Source: an uncultured Corynebacterium sp.
Lineage (GTDB): Bacteria > Actinomycetota > Actinomycetes > Mycobacteriales > Mycobacteriaceae
Direction of reading: 5' to 3'
DNA: 17,788 bases
Assembly (NCBI RefSeq): GCF_946221105.1
Contig: NZ_CAMICL010000042.1
Coordinates: 1-17,788, forward strand
The position numbers and the translations under genes are program-made. This document shows positions 1-7,203 of this stretch, piece by piece. Position 1 is the stretch's first letter. Every line of letters begins with the position of its first letter. Under the pieces are notes generated by a model. It did no database searches. It worked only from the letters and a program-made list of their open reading frames with translations, and was not told the origin of the DNA.

Positions 1-106
1 TCGCGGACTACTTGTAAACCAAACCCCCGCACACAAAGAATCGGACACTCTCCCTGGCGCGTGTGCGCCGGAGGTAGGCCATATGAGCATTGTACTGCAC
101 GAAAGT
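1..106. other. Intergenic region at the window edge
   Basis: I find no convincing gene here. One plus-strand frame reads Ala-Asp-Tyr-Leu-stop ending at base 17, which could be the tail of an upstream gene, but four codons are not enough to call it. A short hairpin (GGCGC at 56-60, loop GTGT, GCGCC at 65-69, with some outer pairing) lies about 40 nt later and could end that transcript, but no T-run follows it. Confidence 0.3.
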
Positions 107-175
107 GTCCTACTACCGCATTTTCAGGAGTCCTACTACCCAAATTTCAGAAGTCCTACTACCCGATTTTCAGAA
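107..175. repeat. Three tandem 23-bp repeats
   Basis: Three head-to-tail units start at 107, 130 and 153. Each is a 21-base core beginning GTCCTACTACC and ending TTTCAG, followed by a 2-base spacer (GA, AA, AA). Differences are confined to the centre of the core (GCATT, CAAAT, CGATT). The array lies downstream of katE and runs straight into the T-run of its terminator. The regular 23-bp period is about two helical turns. I do not recognise the family. It could be a protein-binding array, an intergenic repeat family or a remnant of a mobile element end. Confidence 0.85.
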
Positions 176-208
176 AAAATGCCCCGCGCCGGGTAAGCGG
201 CGTGGGGC
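173..208 (-). terminator. Rho-independent terminator of katE
   Basis: An 11-bp stem (181-191 with 198-208, one G-T pair, starting GCCCC) encloses the 6-nt loop GGTAAG. Read on the minus strand, the stem is followed directly by ATTTTTTC. It lies 35 nt past the katE stop codon, which fits a classic intrinsic terminator for that gene. Confidence 0.85.
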
Positions 209-243
209 ACAAGCGGGGTCAGGGTTGTGGAGTGACTACAGCA

Positions 244-2424
244 CTACCGCTCCCAGACGCGGTGGGAAGCCAGCAGCTCCTTGACCGGATCGGCCGCGGC
301 GTCGGCGGTGTCGACGGCGACAATGCCCTTCTGGTCCGCCGGCACGCGGGCGCCCTCGAGCGCCTCCTTGCCGGTAGCACCCACGGCGATGATGGCCTTC
401 TTGTGGCGCTCGAGCTCGCCGAGCATCGTGTTCACGTCGGTGTTTGCCGGCGGGTTGACCACCACGGCGGCGTCGAACTCGATGGAGCTGGCGGTCAGGT
501 ACGTGCGCGAGATGGACACGTCCTTGCCGCCAATCTTCACGGCCCCGCCCTTTTCGGCGACGAGCAGTGGGGTGGTGCCGGCGGCGAAGAGGTCGTCGAC
601 AAGTTTGCCCACGGCATCCGCGGAATCACCCAGGTTGGTGGAGATGAACACGCCGACCTGGCGGCCGTCGATAGGCCAGGTGCCGCCCATCTGGGACAGC
701 GCCTCGGACGGTGTCACGTCCGCAACGTCATGCTTCTCCGGGTGAGGCAGGCCGAGGTTGTCGGCCACGGCCTCCGCGAGGGCCTGGTCCACGTGCGCGA
801 GCACATCGAGGTAGCGCACCTTGACGGTCTCCTCGTAGCACTTGCCCAGCTCGAAGGACAGGGCCTGGGTGAGGTGGTCCTGCTCGATATCGGTCAGCGA
901 GATGTAGAACTGGCGCGCCTGCGAGAAGTGGTCGTCGAAGGACGCGGGCTGCTCACGGGTGATCTTGCCTTCCACGGCGACGGGAACGTCGATAAATGCG
1001 CCCTCGTCCACGGTGGCCTCGGCCGGGTTGTTCTCGTCCAGCGAGTTCGGCTTGTAGGGCGCCACGCCGGTGTGGGAGCCGACCTGGTGCATGCCATCGC
1101 GCAAGTTGTCGTTCACCGGCGCCTGCGGGCGGTTGATCGGCAGCTGCGCAAAGTTCGGCCCACCCAGACGGGAAATCTGGGTGTCCAGGTAGGAAAACAG
1201 GCGGCCCTGCAGCAGCGGGTCGGCGGTGACGTCGATGCCCGGGGGCAGGTGCGACGGGCAGAACGCGACCTGCTCAACCTCTTCGAAGTAGTTGCGCGGG
1301 TTCTTGTTCAGCGTCATCGTGCCGATGATCTCCACCGGCGCCAGCTCCTCGGGCACGAGCTTGGTCGGGTCCAGCAGGTCGATGCCCTCGAACATCTGGT
1401 CCTCCGTGTCCGGGAAGACCTGCACGCCCAAGTCCCACTGCGGGTAGGCGCCGGCCTCGATGGCGTCGTAAAGATCGCGGCGGTGGAAATCCGGGTCCAT
1501 GCCGCCGGTGATCTGCGCTTCTTCCCACACCTGGGAGTGCACGCCGAACTTCGGCTTCCAGTGGAACTTGACCAGGGTAGTCTCGCCCGCGTCGTTAATG
1601 AAGCGGAACGTGTGGATGCCAAAGCCTTCCATCATGCGCAGCGAGCGCGGAATACCGCGGTCCGACATGTTCCACAGCGTGTGGTGGGTCGCCTCGGTGT
1701 GCAGACCGACGAAGTCCCAGAACGTGTCGTGCGCCGACTGCGCCTGCGGGATCTCGCGGTCCGGGTGCGGCTTACCCGCGTGGATGACGTCAGGGAACTT
1801 GATGGCGTCCTGGATGAAAAACACCGGGATGTTGTTGCCCACCAGGTCCCAGTTGCCCTCTTCGGTGTAGAACTTCGTGGCCCAGCCGCGGGTATCGCGC
1901 ACGGAGTCGGCGGAGCCGCGGGAGCCCAGCACGGTGGAAAAACGCACGAAGACCGGGGTCTCAGCGTCCTTTTTGAACACCTTGGCCTTGGAAATCTTCG
2001 ACGCGTTGCCGTTGGCCACGAACGTGCCGTGGGCACCCACACCACGCGCGTGGACGGCGCGCTCCGGGATGCGCTCGTGGTCGAAGTGGGTGATCTTCTC
2101 ACGGAAGTGGTGGTCCTGCATCAGCAGCGGGCCACGTTCACCGGCGCGCAGCGACTTCGAGGTCTCGGACAGGCGCGCACCCTGGGCGGTGGTGAGGTAC
2201 TCGCCTTGCTGCGTGCGCGGATCCGGGGAATCCGAACCGGCACCGAAGTGGAACGGGCAACCGGTGGCAGAAACTGCGGCCGGCGGCTGCTGCGCGTCGG
2301 TGTCCTGCGGCGGGGTGGTCTTGCCGTCGGGCTGCGAAACGCCCGGTGTTGCGGCGCCCGGCTTACCGGGTGCGCTATCGCCCGCCGGCGACGCTGCGTT
2401 GGTGGATGGGGTCTTGTCGCTCAT
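244..2424 (-). CDS. katE: Large-subunit (HPII-type) haem catalase
   Basis: Catalase that breaks down hydrogen peroxide in the cytoplasm; 726 residues, the size of clade 2 large-subunit enzymes. In order: a Pro/Ala-rich N-terminal extension (1-70), the catalase core (about 75-560) and a C-terminal flavodoxin/DJ-1-like domain (about 585-726) typical of this clade. The distal His is His125 in ERAVHARG, the conserved Asn lies in VGNNIP (195-200), and the proximal haem ligand is Tyr412 in RLFSYLDTQ, with Arg408 before it. The position of the His that cross-links to Tyr in E. coli HPII is Cys389, so that bond should be absent. The ATG follows GAGAGG by 10 nt. The gene is monocistronic, diverges from birA, and has its own terminator. 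The symbol is by family; katA is also used in corynebacteria. Confidence 0.95.
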   Translation of the reverse strand: MSDKTPSTNAASPAGDSAPGKPGAATPGVSQPDGKTTPPQDTDAQQPPAAVSATGCPFHFGAGSDSPDPRTQQGEYLTTAQGARLSETSKSLRAGERGPLLMQDHHFREKITHFDHERIPERAVHARGVGAHGTFVANGNASKISKAKVFKKDAETPVFVRFSTVLGSRGSADSVRDTRGWATKFYTEEGNWDLVGNNIPVFFIQDAIKFPDVIHAGKPHPDREIPQAQSAHDTFWDFVGLHTEATHHTLWNMSDRGIPRSLRMMEGFGIHTFRFINDAGETTLVKFHWKPKFGVHSQVWEEAQITGGMDPDFHRRDLYDAIEAGAYPQWDLGVQVFPDTEDQMFEGIDLLDPTKLVPEELAPVEIIGTMTLNKNPRNYFEEVEQVAFCPSHLPPGIDVTADPLLQGRLFSYLDTQISRLGGPNFAQLPINRPQAPVNDNLRDGMHQVGSHTGVAPYKPNSLDENNPAEATVDEGAFIDVPVAVEGKITREQPASFDDHFSQARQFYISLTDIEQDHLTQALSFELGKCYEETVKVRYLDVLAHVDQALAEAVADNLGLPHPEKHDVADVTPSEALSQMGGTWPIDGRQVGVFISTNLGDSADAVGKLVDDLFAAGTTPLLVAEKGGAVKIGGKDVSISRTYLTASSIEFDAAVVVNPPANTDVNTMLGELERHKKAIIAVGATGKEALEGARVPADQKGIVAVDTADAAADPVKELLASHRVWER

Positions 2425-2506
2425 TGCAGTTCAACCTCTCAAGGTATGGCAGTAGGTGCCCGTTCGAGCGTAGCGATGCGCGCGCCGTGGGGCCGTGAAA
2501 AATTAC

Positions 2507-2512
2507 TACGCT
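2507..2512 (+). promoter_or_regulatory. -10 element of birA (leaderless)
   Basis: TACGCT ends 7 nt before the birA ATG at 2520. No Shine-Dalgarno sequence is visible, so the transcript probably begins at the start codon. No clear -35 box is seen. Confidence 0.5.
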
Positions 2513-2519
2513 CGTCCAC

Positions 2520-3251
2520 ATGAGTGTGCGAAACGTGCAGCGAATCCAGGACGAAGTAGCCGAGTACTGGCCGAACGTGCGGTGGGTGGAATCCACCGGC
2601 TCCACCAACGCCGACCTGCTCAACGACAACGCCGCGCCGGGCACGGTGCTCATCGCCGACGAGCAGACGGCGGGCAAGGGGCGGCTGGGGCGGCAGTGGG
2701 TCACGCCGAAAGGCTCCCAGTTGGCCATGAGCATGGTGGTGGAAGTGCCGGAGAAGGTGCCGCCGTTCGGCCTGTTGTCCATCGCGCCGGGCGTGGCGGT
2801 GACTGACGTGGTGCCGCAGGCGCGGCTGAAATGGCCCAACGACGTGCAGATCGGCGGCAAGAAAATCGCCGGCATCCTCTCCGCGCTGGACCTGCCGCGG
2901 GTGATCGTGGGCATCGGCATCAACGTGGCCATGCGGACCGAGGACCTGCCTGTGGAAACCGCTACCGCGCTCAACCTCGAGGGCCTGGACGTGGATTTCG
3001 ACGATTTCACCGCCGACGTCCTGCGCGCGATGGGCAAGCGCCTGACCCAGTGGCGCGAGGGCGACCCGCAGCTTTTGGAGGACTACCGTGCCGTGTGCGC
3101 CACCATCGGCCAGCACGTGCGCCTCGAGATGCGCGAGGGCGAGGAAACCGTCACCGGCACCGTCACCGGGGTCAACGACCAGGGCGAGGTGCTTATCGAC
3201 GGCTCCGCTTTCTCCGTCGGCGACGTCCACCATCTGCGGCCGACGTCCTAG
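2520..3251 (+). CDS. birA: Biotin-[acetyl-CoA carboxylase] ligase
   Basis: Biotin protein ligase: makes biotinyl-AMP and transfers biotin to a Lys of carrier domains, in corynebacteria those of pyruvate carboxylase and the acyl-CoA carboxylases. The 243 residues show TGSTNADL (26-33), the biotin/adenylate loop GKGRLGRQW (52-60), KWPND (104-108), GGKKIAGIL (112-120) and GIGIN (131-135). A small SH3-like C-terminal domain follows (about 196-243). There is no N-terminal helix-turn-helix, so this is a monofunctional class I enzyme that does not repress transcription. The start is set by a -10 element 7 nt upstream and no ribosome binding site. The next gene starts 22 bp after its stop. Confidence 0.95.
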   Translation: MSVRNVQRIQDEVAEYWPNVRWVESTGSTNADLLNDNAAPGTVLIADEQTAGKGRLGRQWVTPKGSQLAMSMVVEVPEKVPPFGLLSIAPGVAVTDVVPQARLKWPNDVQIGGKKIAGILSALDLPRVIVGIGINVAMRTEDLPVETATALNLEGLDVDFDDFTADVLRAMGKRLTQWREGDPQLLEDYRAVCATIGQHVRLEMREGEETVTGTVTGVNDQGEVLIDGSAFSVGDVHHLRPTS

Positions 3252-3259
3252 GCGTGCAG

Positions 3260-3265
3260 TACCCT
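3260..3265 (+). promoter_or_regulatory. -10 element of the PH-domain gene (leaderless)
   Basis: TACCCT ends 8 nt before the ATG at 3274. There is no Shine-Dalgarno sequence in the 22-bp gap after birA, so a leaderless internal start is plausible alongside read-through from birA. Confidence 0.45.
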
Positions 3266-3273
3266 GCCTGTTT

Positions 3274-3735
3274 ATGGCTGGCAAAGCACCGTTTCGCGTC
3301 GGCGGGGACGAAGTCGTCCTCGCCGACGTGTGCGCGCCGCTTTCCGCGCTGACCATCCCGCTGCTTGAGCTGGTGGCCGTGACCGGCGTGGCGTGGATGG
3401 CCGTCGGCTGGATGGACGTGACCCCGCACGTGGAACCGGGGCTGCGCAATATCGTGGTGCTTATCTGGGCGCTGATCGTGCTGTGGCGGTTCATCGTCCC
3501 GCTGGTGGCGTCCAGGCGCCGGCGCTTCATCGTCACCGACAAGCGCATCCTGGCCCGCGGCCGGCGCGGCGCGGTGGATTCCATCCCGCTGCGCCAGATC
3601 CACTCCGTGCGCCGCGAGCGCGGCGGGATCAACGTGGCAGTGTACGGCTACGCCCAGCCGATCGTGTTCGAGCGGGTGGGCAAGACCCGCGCGGTGGAGA
3701 AGGCGCTGCAGCGCGCGCTCGGCGCGGCGCGCTAG
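3274..3735 (+). CDS. Membrane protein with bacterial PH domain
   Basis: A 153-residue membrane protein of unknown function. Two hydrophobic segments (about 22-47 and 58-79) are followed by a basic stretch (RRRR at 81-84) and a cytoplasmic PH-like domain of the bPH2 type, seen in RFIVTDKRILARG (84-96) and SIPLRQIHSV (103-112). Family members are thought to act as membrane-anchored scaffolds; nothing here gives a specific job. The frame stays open upstream to 3088 inside birA, but the ATG at 3274 lies just after the birA stop and a -10 element, so I start there. A PH-domain gene next to birA is a usual corynebacterial arrangement, from memory. It converges on budA with only 10 bp between the stops. 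Confidence 0.85.
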   Translation: MAGKAPFRVGGDEVVLADVCAPLSALTIPLLELVAVTGVAWMAVGWMDVTPHVEPGLRNIVVLIWALIVLWRFIVPLVASRRRRFIVTDKRILARGRRGAVDSIPLRQIHSVRRERGGINVAVYGYAQPIVFERVGKTRAVEKALQRALGAAR

Positions 3736-3745
3736 GCCTGCGGCG

Positions 3746-4480
3746 CTACTTGTCACCCTTGATCTCGGTGGTGTGCAGCTGCTCGTCCAGGTCCTCCGGG
3801 GAGAGCTTGCCGCCCAAGAACTCGGCGGTGACGGGCAGGTGCAGCTCCATGTCGGTGCCGGGGCACAGCTCGATCACGGCCTCGTCCACGGTGTAGTCCA
3901 GCACGTGGCCGCCGCGCGAATGCTCGTTGTCGATGAAGTGCACGTGGCAGCCCGGCACGCCGATGCCCTTGGCGTACATGGGGGTGCGGAAACCGCCGAT
4001 GACGCCTTCGACGTCGGTGAAGACGTGCTCCGCGTCGTCGGAGACCGCCTCGGACATCGGCGGGTAGGGCTTTTCCTGCTTGGTCACCGTGCGCACCACC
4101 ACTTCCTTGAACCGGCCGGTGATTTTCACGGCGGTGAAGAAGTTGTGGCTCGGCTCCGCATCGTCGATGAATTTGGCCAGTTCGGAGCGCACCATGCCGG
4201 CGGGCGCGTCGAAGCGCATCCGCGGCACGAAGTTGGTCACCACGGTAAAAGGGGTGCGCTGGTCCAAATCTGCCACGCGCGCCTTGCCGTCGGAGGTGAG
4301 CTGGTGGCACACCCCGTCCAGGATGAGCATTTCGCCGTCGAGGGCGTCGAAGGTGCCCAGGCCGAAGTTGCCTTTGCTCAGGATGTCGCTGATGGTCAGC
4401 TCGCCGTCGTAGATGCCGTCGAGAAGCGCGGTCATCAGCGAGTTTTGGAAGATGGTGTGGCGGGCAATCGTTGCAGACAT
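3746..4480 (-). CDS. budA: Alpha-acetolactate decarboxylase
   Basis: Converts 2-acetolactate to acetoin and CO2 in the cytoplasm, diverting carbon from valine/leucine synthesis to the neutral overflow product acetoin. The 244 residues match the family length. Motifs: LLDGIYDGELTI (19-30), FGLGTFDALDGEM (39-51) and the zinc site HVHF plus the later His (His179, His181, His192). Glu50 and Arg130 have the same spacing as catalytic Glu65 and Arg145 of the Brevibacillus brevis enzyme. No acetolactate synthase or butanediol dehydrogenase gene is adjacent, so it must work with enzymes encoded elsewhere. It diverges from purK across 40 bp with overlapping promoters. Composition and codon use look like the neighbours, so there is no sign of recent transfer. 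Confidence 0.95.
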   Translation of the reverse strand: MSATIARHTIFQNSLMTALLDGIYDGELTISDILSKGNFGLGTFDALDGEMLILDGVCHQLTSDGKARVADLDQRTPFTVVTNFVPRMRFDAPAGMVRSELAKFIDDAEPSHNFFTAVKITGRFKEVVVRTVTKQEKPYPPMSEAVSDDAEHVFTDVEGVIGGFRTPMYAKGIGVPGCHVHFIDNEHSRGGHVLDYTVDEAVIELCPGTDMELHLPVTAEFLGGKLSPEDLDEQLHTTEIKGDK

Positions 4481-4487
4481 GGCTGCG

Positions 4488-4493
4488 ATGCTA
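4488..4493 (-). promoter_or_regulatory. -10 element of budA (leaderless)
   Basis: TAGCAT on the minus strand ends 7 nt before the budA ATG. No ribosome binding site is visible. It lies 14 bp from the opposing purK -10 element. Confidence 0.5.
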
Positions 4494-4507
4494 GTCGGAG
4501 GGGCGAC

Positions 4508-4513
4508 TACAGT
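4508..4513 (+). promoter_or_regulatory. -10 element of purK (leaderless)
   Basis: TACAGT ends 7 nt before the GTG at 4521 and supports that codon as the start. The budA and purK promoters share the same 40 bp, so RNA polymerase can probably occupy only one at a time. Confidence 0.5.
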
Positions 4514-4520
4514 GTGGAGA

Positions 4521-5702
4521 GTGAGTAACGCCTATGGGATGCCCGTCGTCGCCGTTATCGGCGACGGCCAGTTGGCACGGATGATGCAGACGGAAGCGAT
4601 CGAGCTCGGCGTGGAGACCCGCGTGCTGGCGGCAAGCAAGGACGCCTCGGCCGCGCAGGTGTTCGGCGATGTGCGCCTCGGCGACTACACCAAGCTCGAG
4701 GACCTGCGCGCGGTCGTGGATGGCGCGGATGCGGTCACCTTCGACCATGAGCATGTGCCCAACGAGTACGCACAATTGCTTATCGACGGTGGCGTGGCCG
4801 TCGAACCCCGTCCCGATGCTTTGATCTACGCGCAGGACAAACTCGAGCAGCGCAAGCGCCTGTCCGAGGCGGGCCTGCCGGTGCCGGCGTTCGCGGCGAT
4901 CGAGTCGGCTGCGGACGCCGAGGCATTCTGGGACGAGACTGGCGGCCAGGTGTGCCTGAAGGCCACCCGCGGCGGCTACGACGGCCACGGGGTGTGGTTC
5001 CCATCAACGCGCGAAGAGTGCGCCGAGCTGGTCCAGGACCTTCTGGGCCGCGACCTGCCGCTGATGGCGGAGAAGAAGGTCGCGTTCACCCGCGAGCTGT
5101 CCGCCATGGTGGCGCGCAACCGCTCCGGCGACGTGCGCGCCTGGCCCGTGGCGGAGTCGCGCCAGGACGGCGGCATCTGCCGCGTGGCCATCGCGCCCGC
5201 GCCGGGCATGTCCCTGGAGCTGGCCAAGCGCTGCGAGGAGCTCGCCGTGCAGGTCGCCGAAGGCTTGGGCGTGACCGGCGTGCTGGCCGTGGAGCTGTTC
5301 GAGTACGAGGGTGACAACGGCCTGGAGGTCTCCGTCAACGAGCTGGCCATGCGTCCGCACAACACCGGCCACTGGACCCAGGACGGGTGCGTGACCTCCC
5401 AGTTCGAGCAGCATGTGCGGGCGGTGCTGGATTGGCCGTTAGGTGCCGTCGATAGGCTTTCGCCCGCAACCGTCATGGTGAACACCCTCGGCGGCGACGA
5501 GGACCCCTCCGTGCCGATGGCCGAGCGCGTCATTGCGGTGATGCGCAAGTACCCGCAGGCCAAGGTGCACCTCTACGGCAAAGACCACCGCCCCGGCCGC
5601 AAGATGGGGCACGTCAACGTGTGCGCCGACACTGTCGAGGAAGCGCTCGCCGTGGCCGAGGACGCCGCGCACTACATCATCCACGCAACCTGGAAGGACT
5701 AG
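4521..5702 (+). CDS. purK: N5-carboxyaminoimidazole ribonucleotide synthase
   Basis: ATP-grasp enzyme of purine synthesis: uses ATP and bicarbonate to turn AIR into N5-CAIR, the substrate of PurE. It has 393 residues, the usual length. It shows the N-terminal VIGDGQLARMM (12-22), FDHEHVP (74-80), the ATP-binding KATRGGYDGHG (148-158) and the C-terminal NELAMRPHNTGHWT (273-286). The frame remains open upstream over budA, but the GTG at 4521 sits 7 nt after a -10 element; the next in-frame start is the ATG at 4539, six codons later. purE follows 4 bp after the stop, so the two consecutive reactions are encoded in one operon. Confidence 0.96.
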   Translation: MSNAYGMPVVAVIGDGQLARMMQTEAIELGVETRVLAASKDASAAQVFGDVRLGDYTKLEDLRAVVDGADAVTFDHEHVPNEYAQLLIDGGVAVEPRPDALIYAQDKLEQRKRLSEAGLPVPAFAAIESAADAEAFWDETGGQVCLKATRGGYDGHGVWFPSTREECAELVQDLLGRDLPLMAEKKVAFTRELSAMVARNRSGDVRAWPVAESRQDGGICRVAIAPAPGMSLELAKRCEELAVQVAEGLGVTGVLAVELFEYEGDNGLEVSVNELAMRPHNTGHWTQDGCVTSQFEQHVRAVLDWPLGAVDRLSPATVMVNTLGGDEDPSVPMAERVIAVMRKYPQAKVHLYGKDHRPGRKMGHVNVCADTVEEALAVAEDAAHYIIHATWKD

Positions 5703-5706
5703 ACAC

Positions 5707-6210
5707 ATGGCACAGCCAGTCGTTGGCATCATCATGGGCTCCGACTCGGACTGGGACACCGTCGCCCCGGCCGCCGAGGTGCTCGCCGAATTCGGCATCC
5801 CGTTTGAAGTCGGCGTGGTCTCCGCGCACCGCACGCCGGAGAAGATGCTGGCCTACGCCAAGGAAGCGCACACGCGCGACCTGCAGGTGATCATCGCCTG
5901 CGCCGGCGGGGCGGCGCACCTGCCGGGCATGGTCGCCGCGGCGACACCGCTGCCGGTCATCGGGATCCCGCGCGCCCTGGACACGCTGGACGGGATGGAC
6001 TCGCTGCTGTCCATCGTGCAGATGCCGGGTGGGGTGCCGGTGGCCACCGTCTCCATCGGCGGGGCGAAGAACGCGGGCCTTCTGGCCGCGCGCATCCTCG
6101 GCGCGTCGGACCCGTCCGTGCAGCGCAAGATGGTGGACTACCAGGCCCGCATGGCGGCCGAGGTGGAACGCAAGGACGAGGCGCTGCGCAAGCGCCTGAT
6201 GGGTGAATAA
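5707..6210 (+). CDS. purE: N5-CAIR mutase
   Basis: Class I PurE: moves the carboxyl group of N5-CAIR to carbon 4, giving CAIR for the PurC step. It is 167 residues and forms an octamer in known members. Signature segments are MGSDSDWD (10-17), SAHRTP (39-44, with His41 in the active site), the AGGAAHLPG loop and PRALDTLDGMDSLLS. An N5-CAIR mutase fits the presence of PurK, as opposed to the class II direct carboxylase. The Shine-Dalgarno GGAAGGA overlaps the end of purK, 8 nt before the ATG. Its last 8 bases overlap the next gene. Confidence 0.97.
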   Translation: MAQPVVGIIMGSDSDWDTVAPAAEVLAEFGIPFEVGVVSAHRTPEKMLAYAKEAHTRDLQVIIACAGGAAHLPGMVAAATPLPVIGIPRALDTLDGMDSLLSIVQMPGGVPVATVSIGGAKNAGLLAARILGASDPSVQRKMVDYQARMAAEVERKDEALRKRLMGE

Positions 6211-6670
6211 CCCGATCGTCGTGCTGGGCGCCCGCATCGTGGACGGGCGCCCTTCGCGCATGCTCGAGTTCCGGCTGCGACGGGCGCTCGAGGTGTGGCG
6301 TGCGGCCCCCGCGCCGCTGGTCGTCTCCGGTTTTGAGGAGGCCCCGGTGATGGCGGCGTGGCTCATCTCGTACGGGGTGCCCGAGTCGGCGGTGGTGCTG
6401 GAGCCTCAGGCGCGCTCCACCAACGAAAACCTGGAGCGCTCCCGGGCGCTGTTCCCAGACGCCGCGTGCCTGACCGTGGTGACCAGCGGGTTCCACGTGT
6501 TGCGCACCCGCGTGTGGGCGTGGCACCTGGACATCCCGGTGCAGTTGGTGGCGGCGCCGACCCCAAAGACGTCGCGGGTGAAAAACTACGCGCGGGAGGT
6601 GGTGGCGCTGCCGCACTCCGTGGCGCGGGTGGTGTGGCGCCGCATCGTGCGCCGCGTGCTCGGGCGATAG
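6203..6670 (+). CDS. YdcF/DUF218-family protein
   Basis: A 155-residue member of the YdcF/DUF218 (SanA-like) family, a Rossmann-like fold of uncertain function often linked to the cell envelope. It shows IVVLGARIVDGRPS (5-18), the family STNENL segment after the second strand, VVTSGFHVLRT and the C-terminal PTPK...NYAREVVALP region. No signal peptide or clear membrane segment is seen, although many relatives have one. The GTG start overlaps the purE stop by 8 nt without a clear ribosome binding site, which suggests translational coupling. The last 59 bases before its stop recur, slightly diverged, at 7261-7319 beyond a toxin-antitoxin pair, so its 3' end may have been rebuilt by an insertion. 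Confidence 0.85.
   Translation: MNNPIVVLGARIVDGRPSRMLEFRLRRALEVWRAAPAPLVVSGFEEAPVMAAWLISYGVPESAVVLEPQARSTNENLERSRALFPDAACLTVVTSGFHVLRTRVWAWHLDIPVQLVAAPTPKTSRVKNYAREVVALPHSVARVVWRRIVRRVLGR
6608..6666 (+). repeat. 59-bp direct repeat, copy 1 (ydcF 3' end)
   Basis: This segment encodes the C-terminal LPHSVARVVWRRIVRRVLG of the YdcF-like protein. It matches 7261-7319 at 55 of 59 positions by my hand alignment. The match stops just before the TAG codon of the gene. Confidence 0.9.
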
Positions 6671-6686
6671 GGGTAGGATTTTCGTA

Positions 6687-6692
6687 TACAAT
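6687..6692 (+). promoter_or_regulatory. -10 element of the toxin-antitoxin operon
   Basis: TACAAT ends 6 nt before the antitoxin ATG at 6699, with no ribosome binding site, so the mRNA is probably leaderless. It lies in an imperfect palindrome (ATA-CAA-TAT at 6686-6694) that could be the operator for self-repression by the ribbon-helix-helix antitoxin; that part is inference. Confidence 0.5.
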
Positions 6693-6698
6693 ATCCGC

Positions 6699-6962
6699 AT
6701 GGAAAAGATCCACGGCAAATCAATCACCGAAGAGCGAATTCAGCAGTGGGCTGATGAGGCTGAAGCGGGGTACGACCTTTCAAAGCTGCCGGCTCCGCGC
6801 CGAGGTCGCCCACCAGTAGGTAAAGGTGCAGGTACGGTCGTGCCGGTGCGTCTCGACGATGAAACGGTCGCCGCCCTAATGGCCCGCGCCGAAGCGGAGG
6901 GTCTGACCACCCGGTCGGATGCGATCCGCGAGGCTATCCGGCAGTGGACGAATGTCGCCTGA
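6699..6962 (+). CDS. Ribbon-helix-helix (CopG-like) antitoxin
   Basis: An 87-residue putative antitoxin. The N-terminal half (ITEERIQQWADEAEAGYDL, 9-27, then a basic RRGRPP at 34-39) is a linker pattern I associate with actinobacterial type II antitoxins, probably wrapping the toxin. The C-terminal half is a ribbon-helix-helix DNA-binding fold: strand TVVPVRL (46-52), helix from 53, turn at GLTTRSD (68-74) and a final helix AIREAIRQW (75-83). It overlaps the toxin gene by 11 bases, as in co-translated pairs. GC content drops clearly compared with about 75% in ydcF, which suggests acquired DNA. The operon probably represses itself. Confidence 0.8.
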   Translation: MEKIHGKSITEERIQQWADEAEAGYDLSKLPAPRRGRPPVGKGAGTVVPVRLDDETVAALMARAEAEGLTTRSDAIREAIRQWTNVA

Positions 6963-7203
6963 AATTCACCGTTCGGCCCGGAAGCATTACAAGAGAGACC
7001 GGCTCAGTGATGATGCGGTGCGCCATGCATTTGCGCACGCGCTCAGTTCACGGCCACTAGACGATGAAGCTGACCCGCGGAGATGGTTAATAATCGGCCC
7101 GGACAATGCAGGCAGGCTGCTGGAGCTTGTCTTGCTGGTCTTCGATAGTGGGAGAGAGATAATCATCCACGCCATGAAAGCGCGCGCTCAGTATTTGGGT
7201 TGA
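6952..7203 (+). CDS. Putative type II toxin, BrnT-like fold
   Basis: An 83-residue basic protein directly after the antitoxin gene. The Lys-His pair near the N-terminus (11-12), the DDxxRxHAxxHAL pattern (20-31), IIGPDNAGRLLELVLL (47-62) and the ending IIHAMKARAQYL (71-82) match small actinobacterial toxins that I place near the BrnT/RelE superfamily; members with this fold cut mRNA. The assignment rests on pattern and gene pairing only. The ATG at 6952 overlaps the antitoxin stop by 11 bases; the frame is open upstream to 6919, but that would overlap much more. GC is 50-55% in the three 60-base lines I counted, well below the surroundings. Confidence 0.7.
   Translation: MSPEIHRSARKHYKRDRLSDDAVRHAFAHALSSRPLDDEADPRRWLIIGPDNAGRLLELVLLVFDSGREIIIHAMKARAQYLG

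Noticed and set aside
1..17. Tail of an upstream plus-strand gene ending ADYL-stop
   Set aside because: Only four codons are visible; nothing supports coding.
107..175. CRISPR array
   Set aside because: The units are contiguous 23-bp copies without unique spacers of 30 bp or more, and no cas genes are present.
61..2523. Plus-strand open frame of 820 codons opposite katE
   Set aside because: It is a high-GC shadow of katE: Arg/Val/Gly/His-rich, no recognisable domain, while the minus strand encodes a complete catalase.
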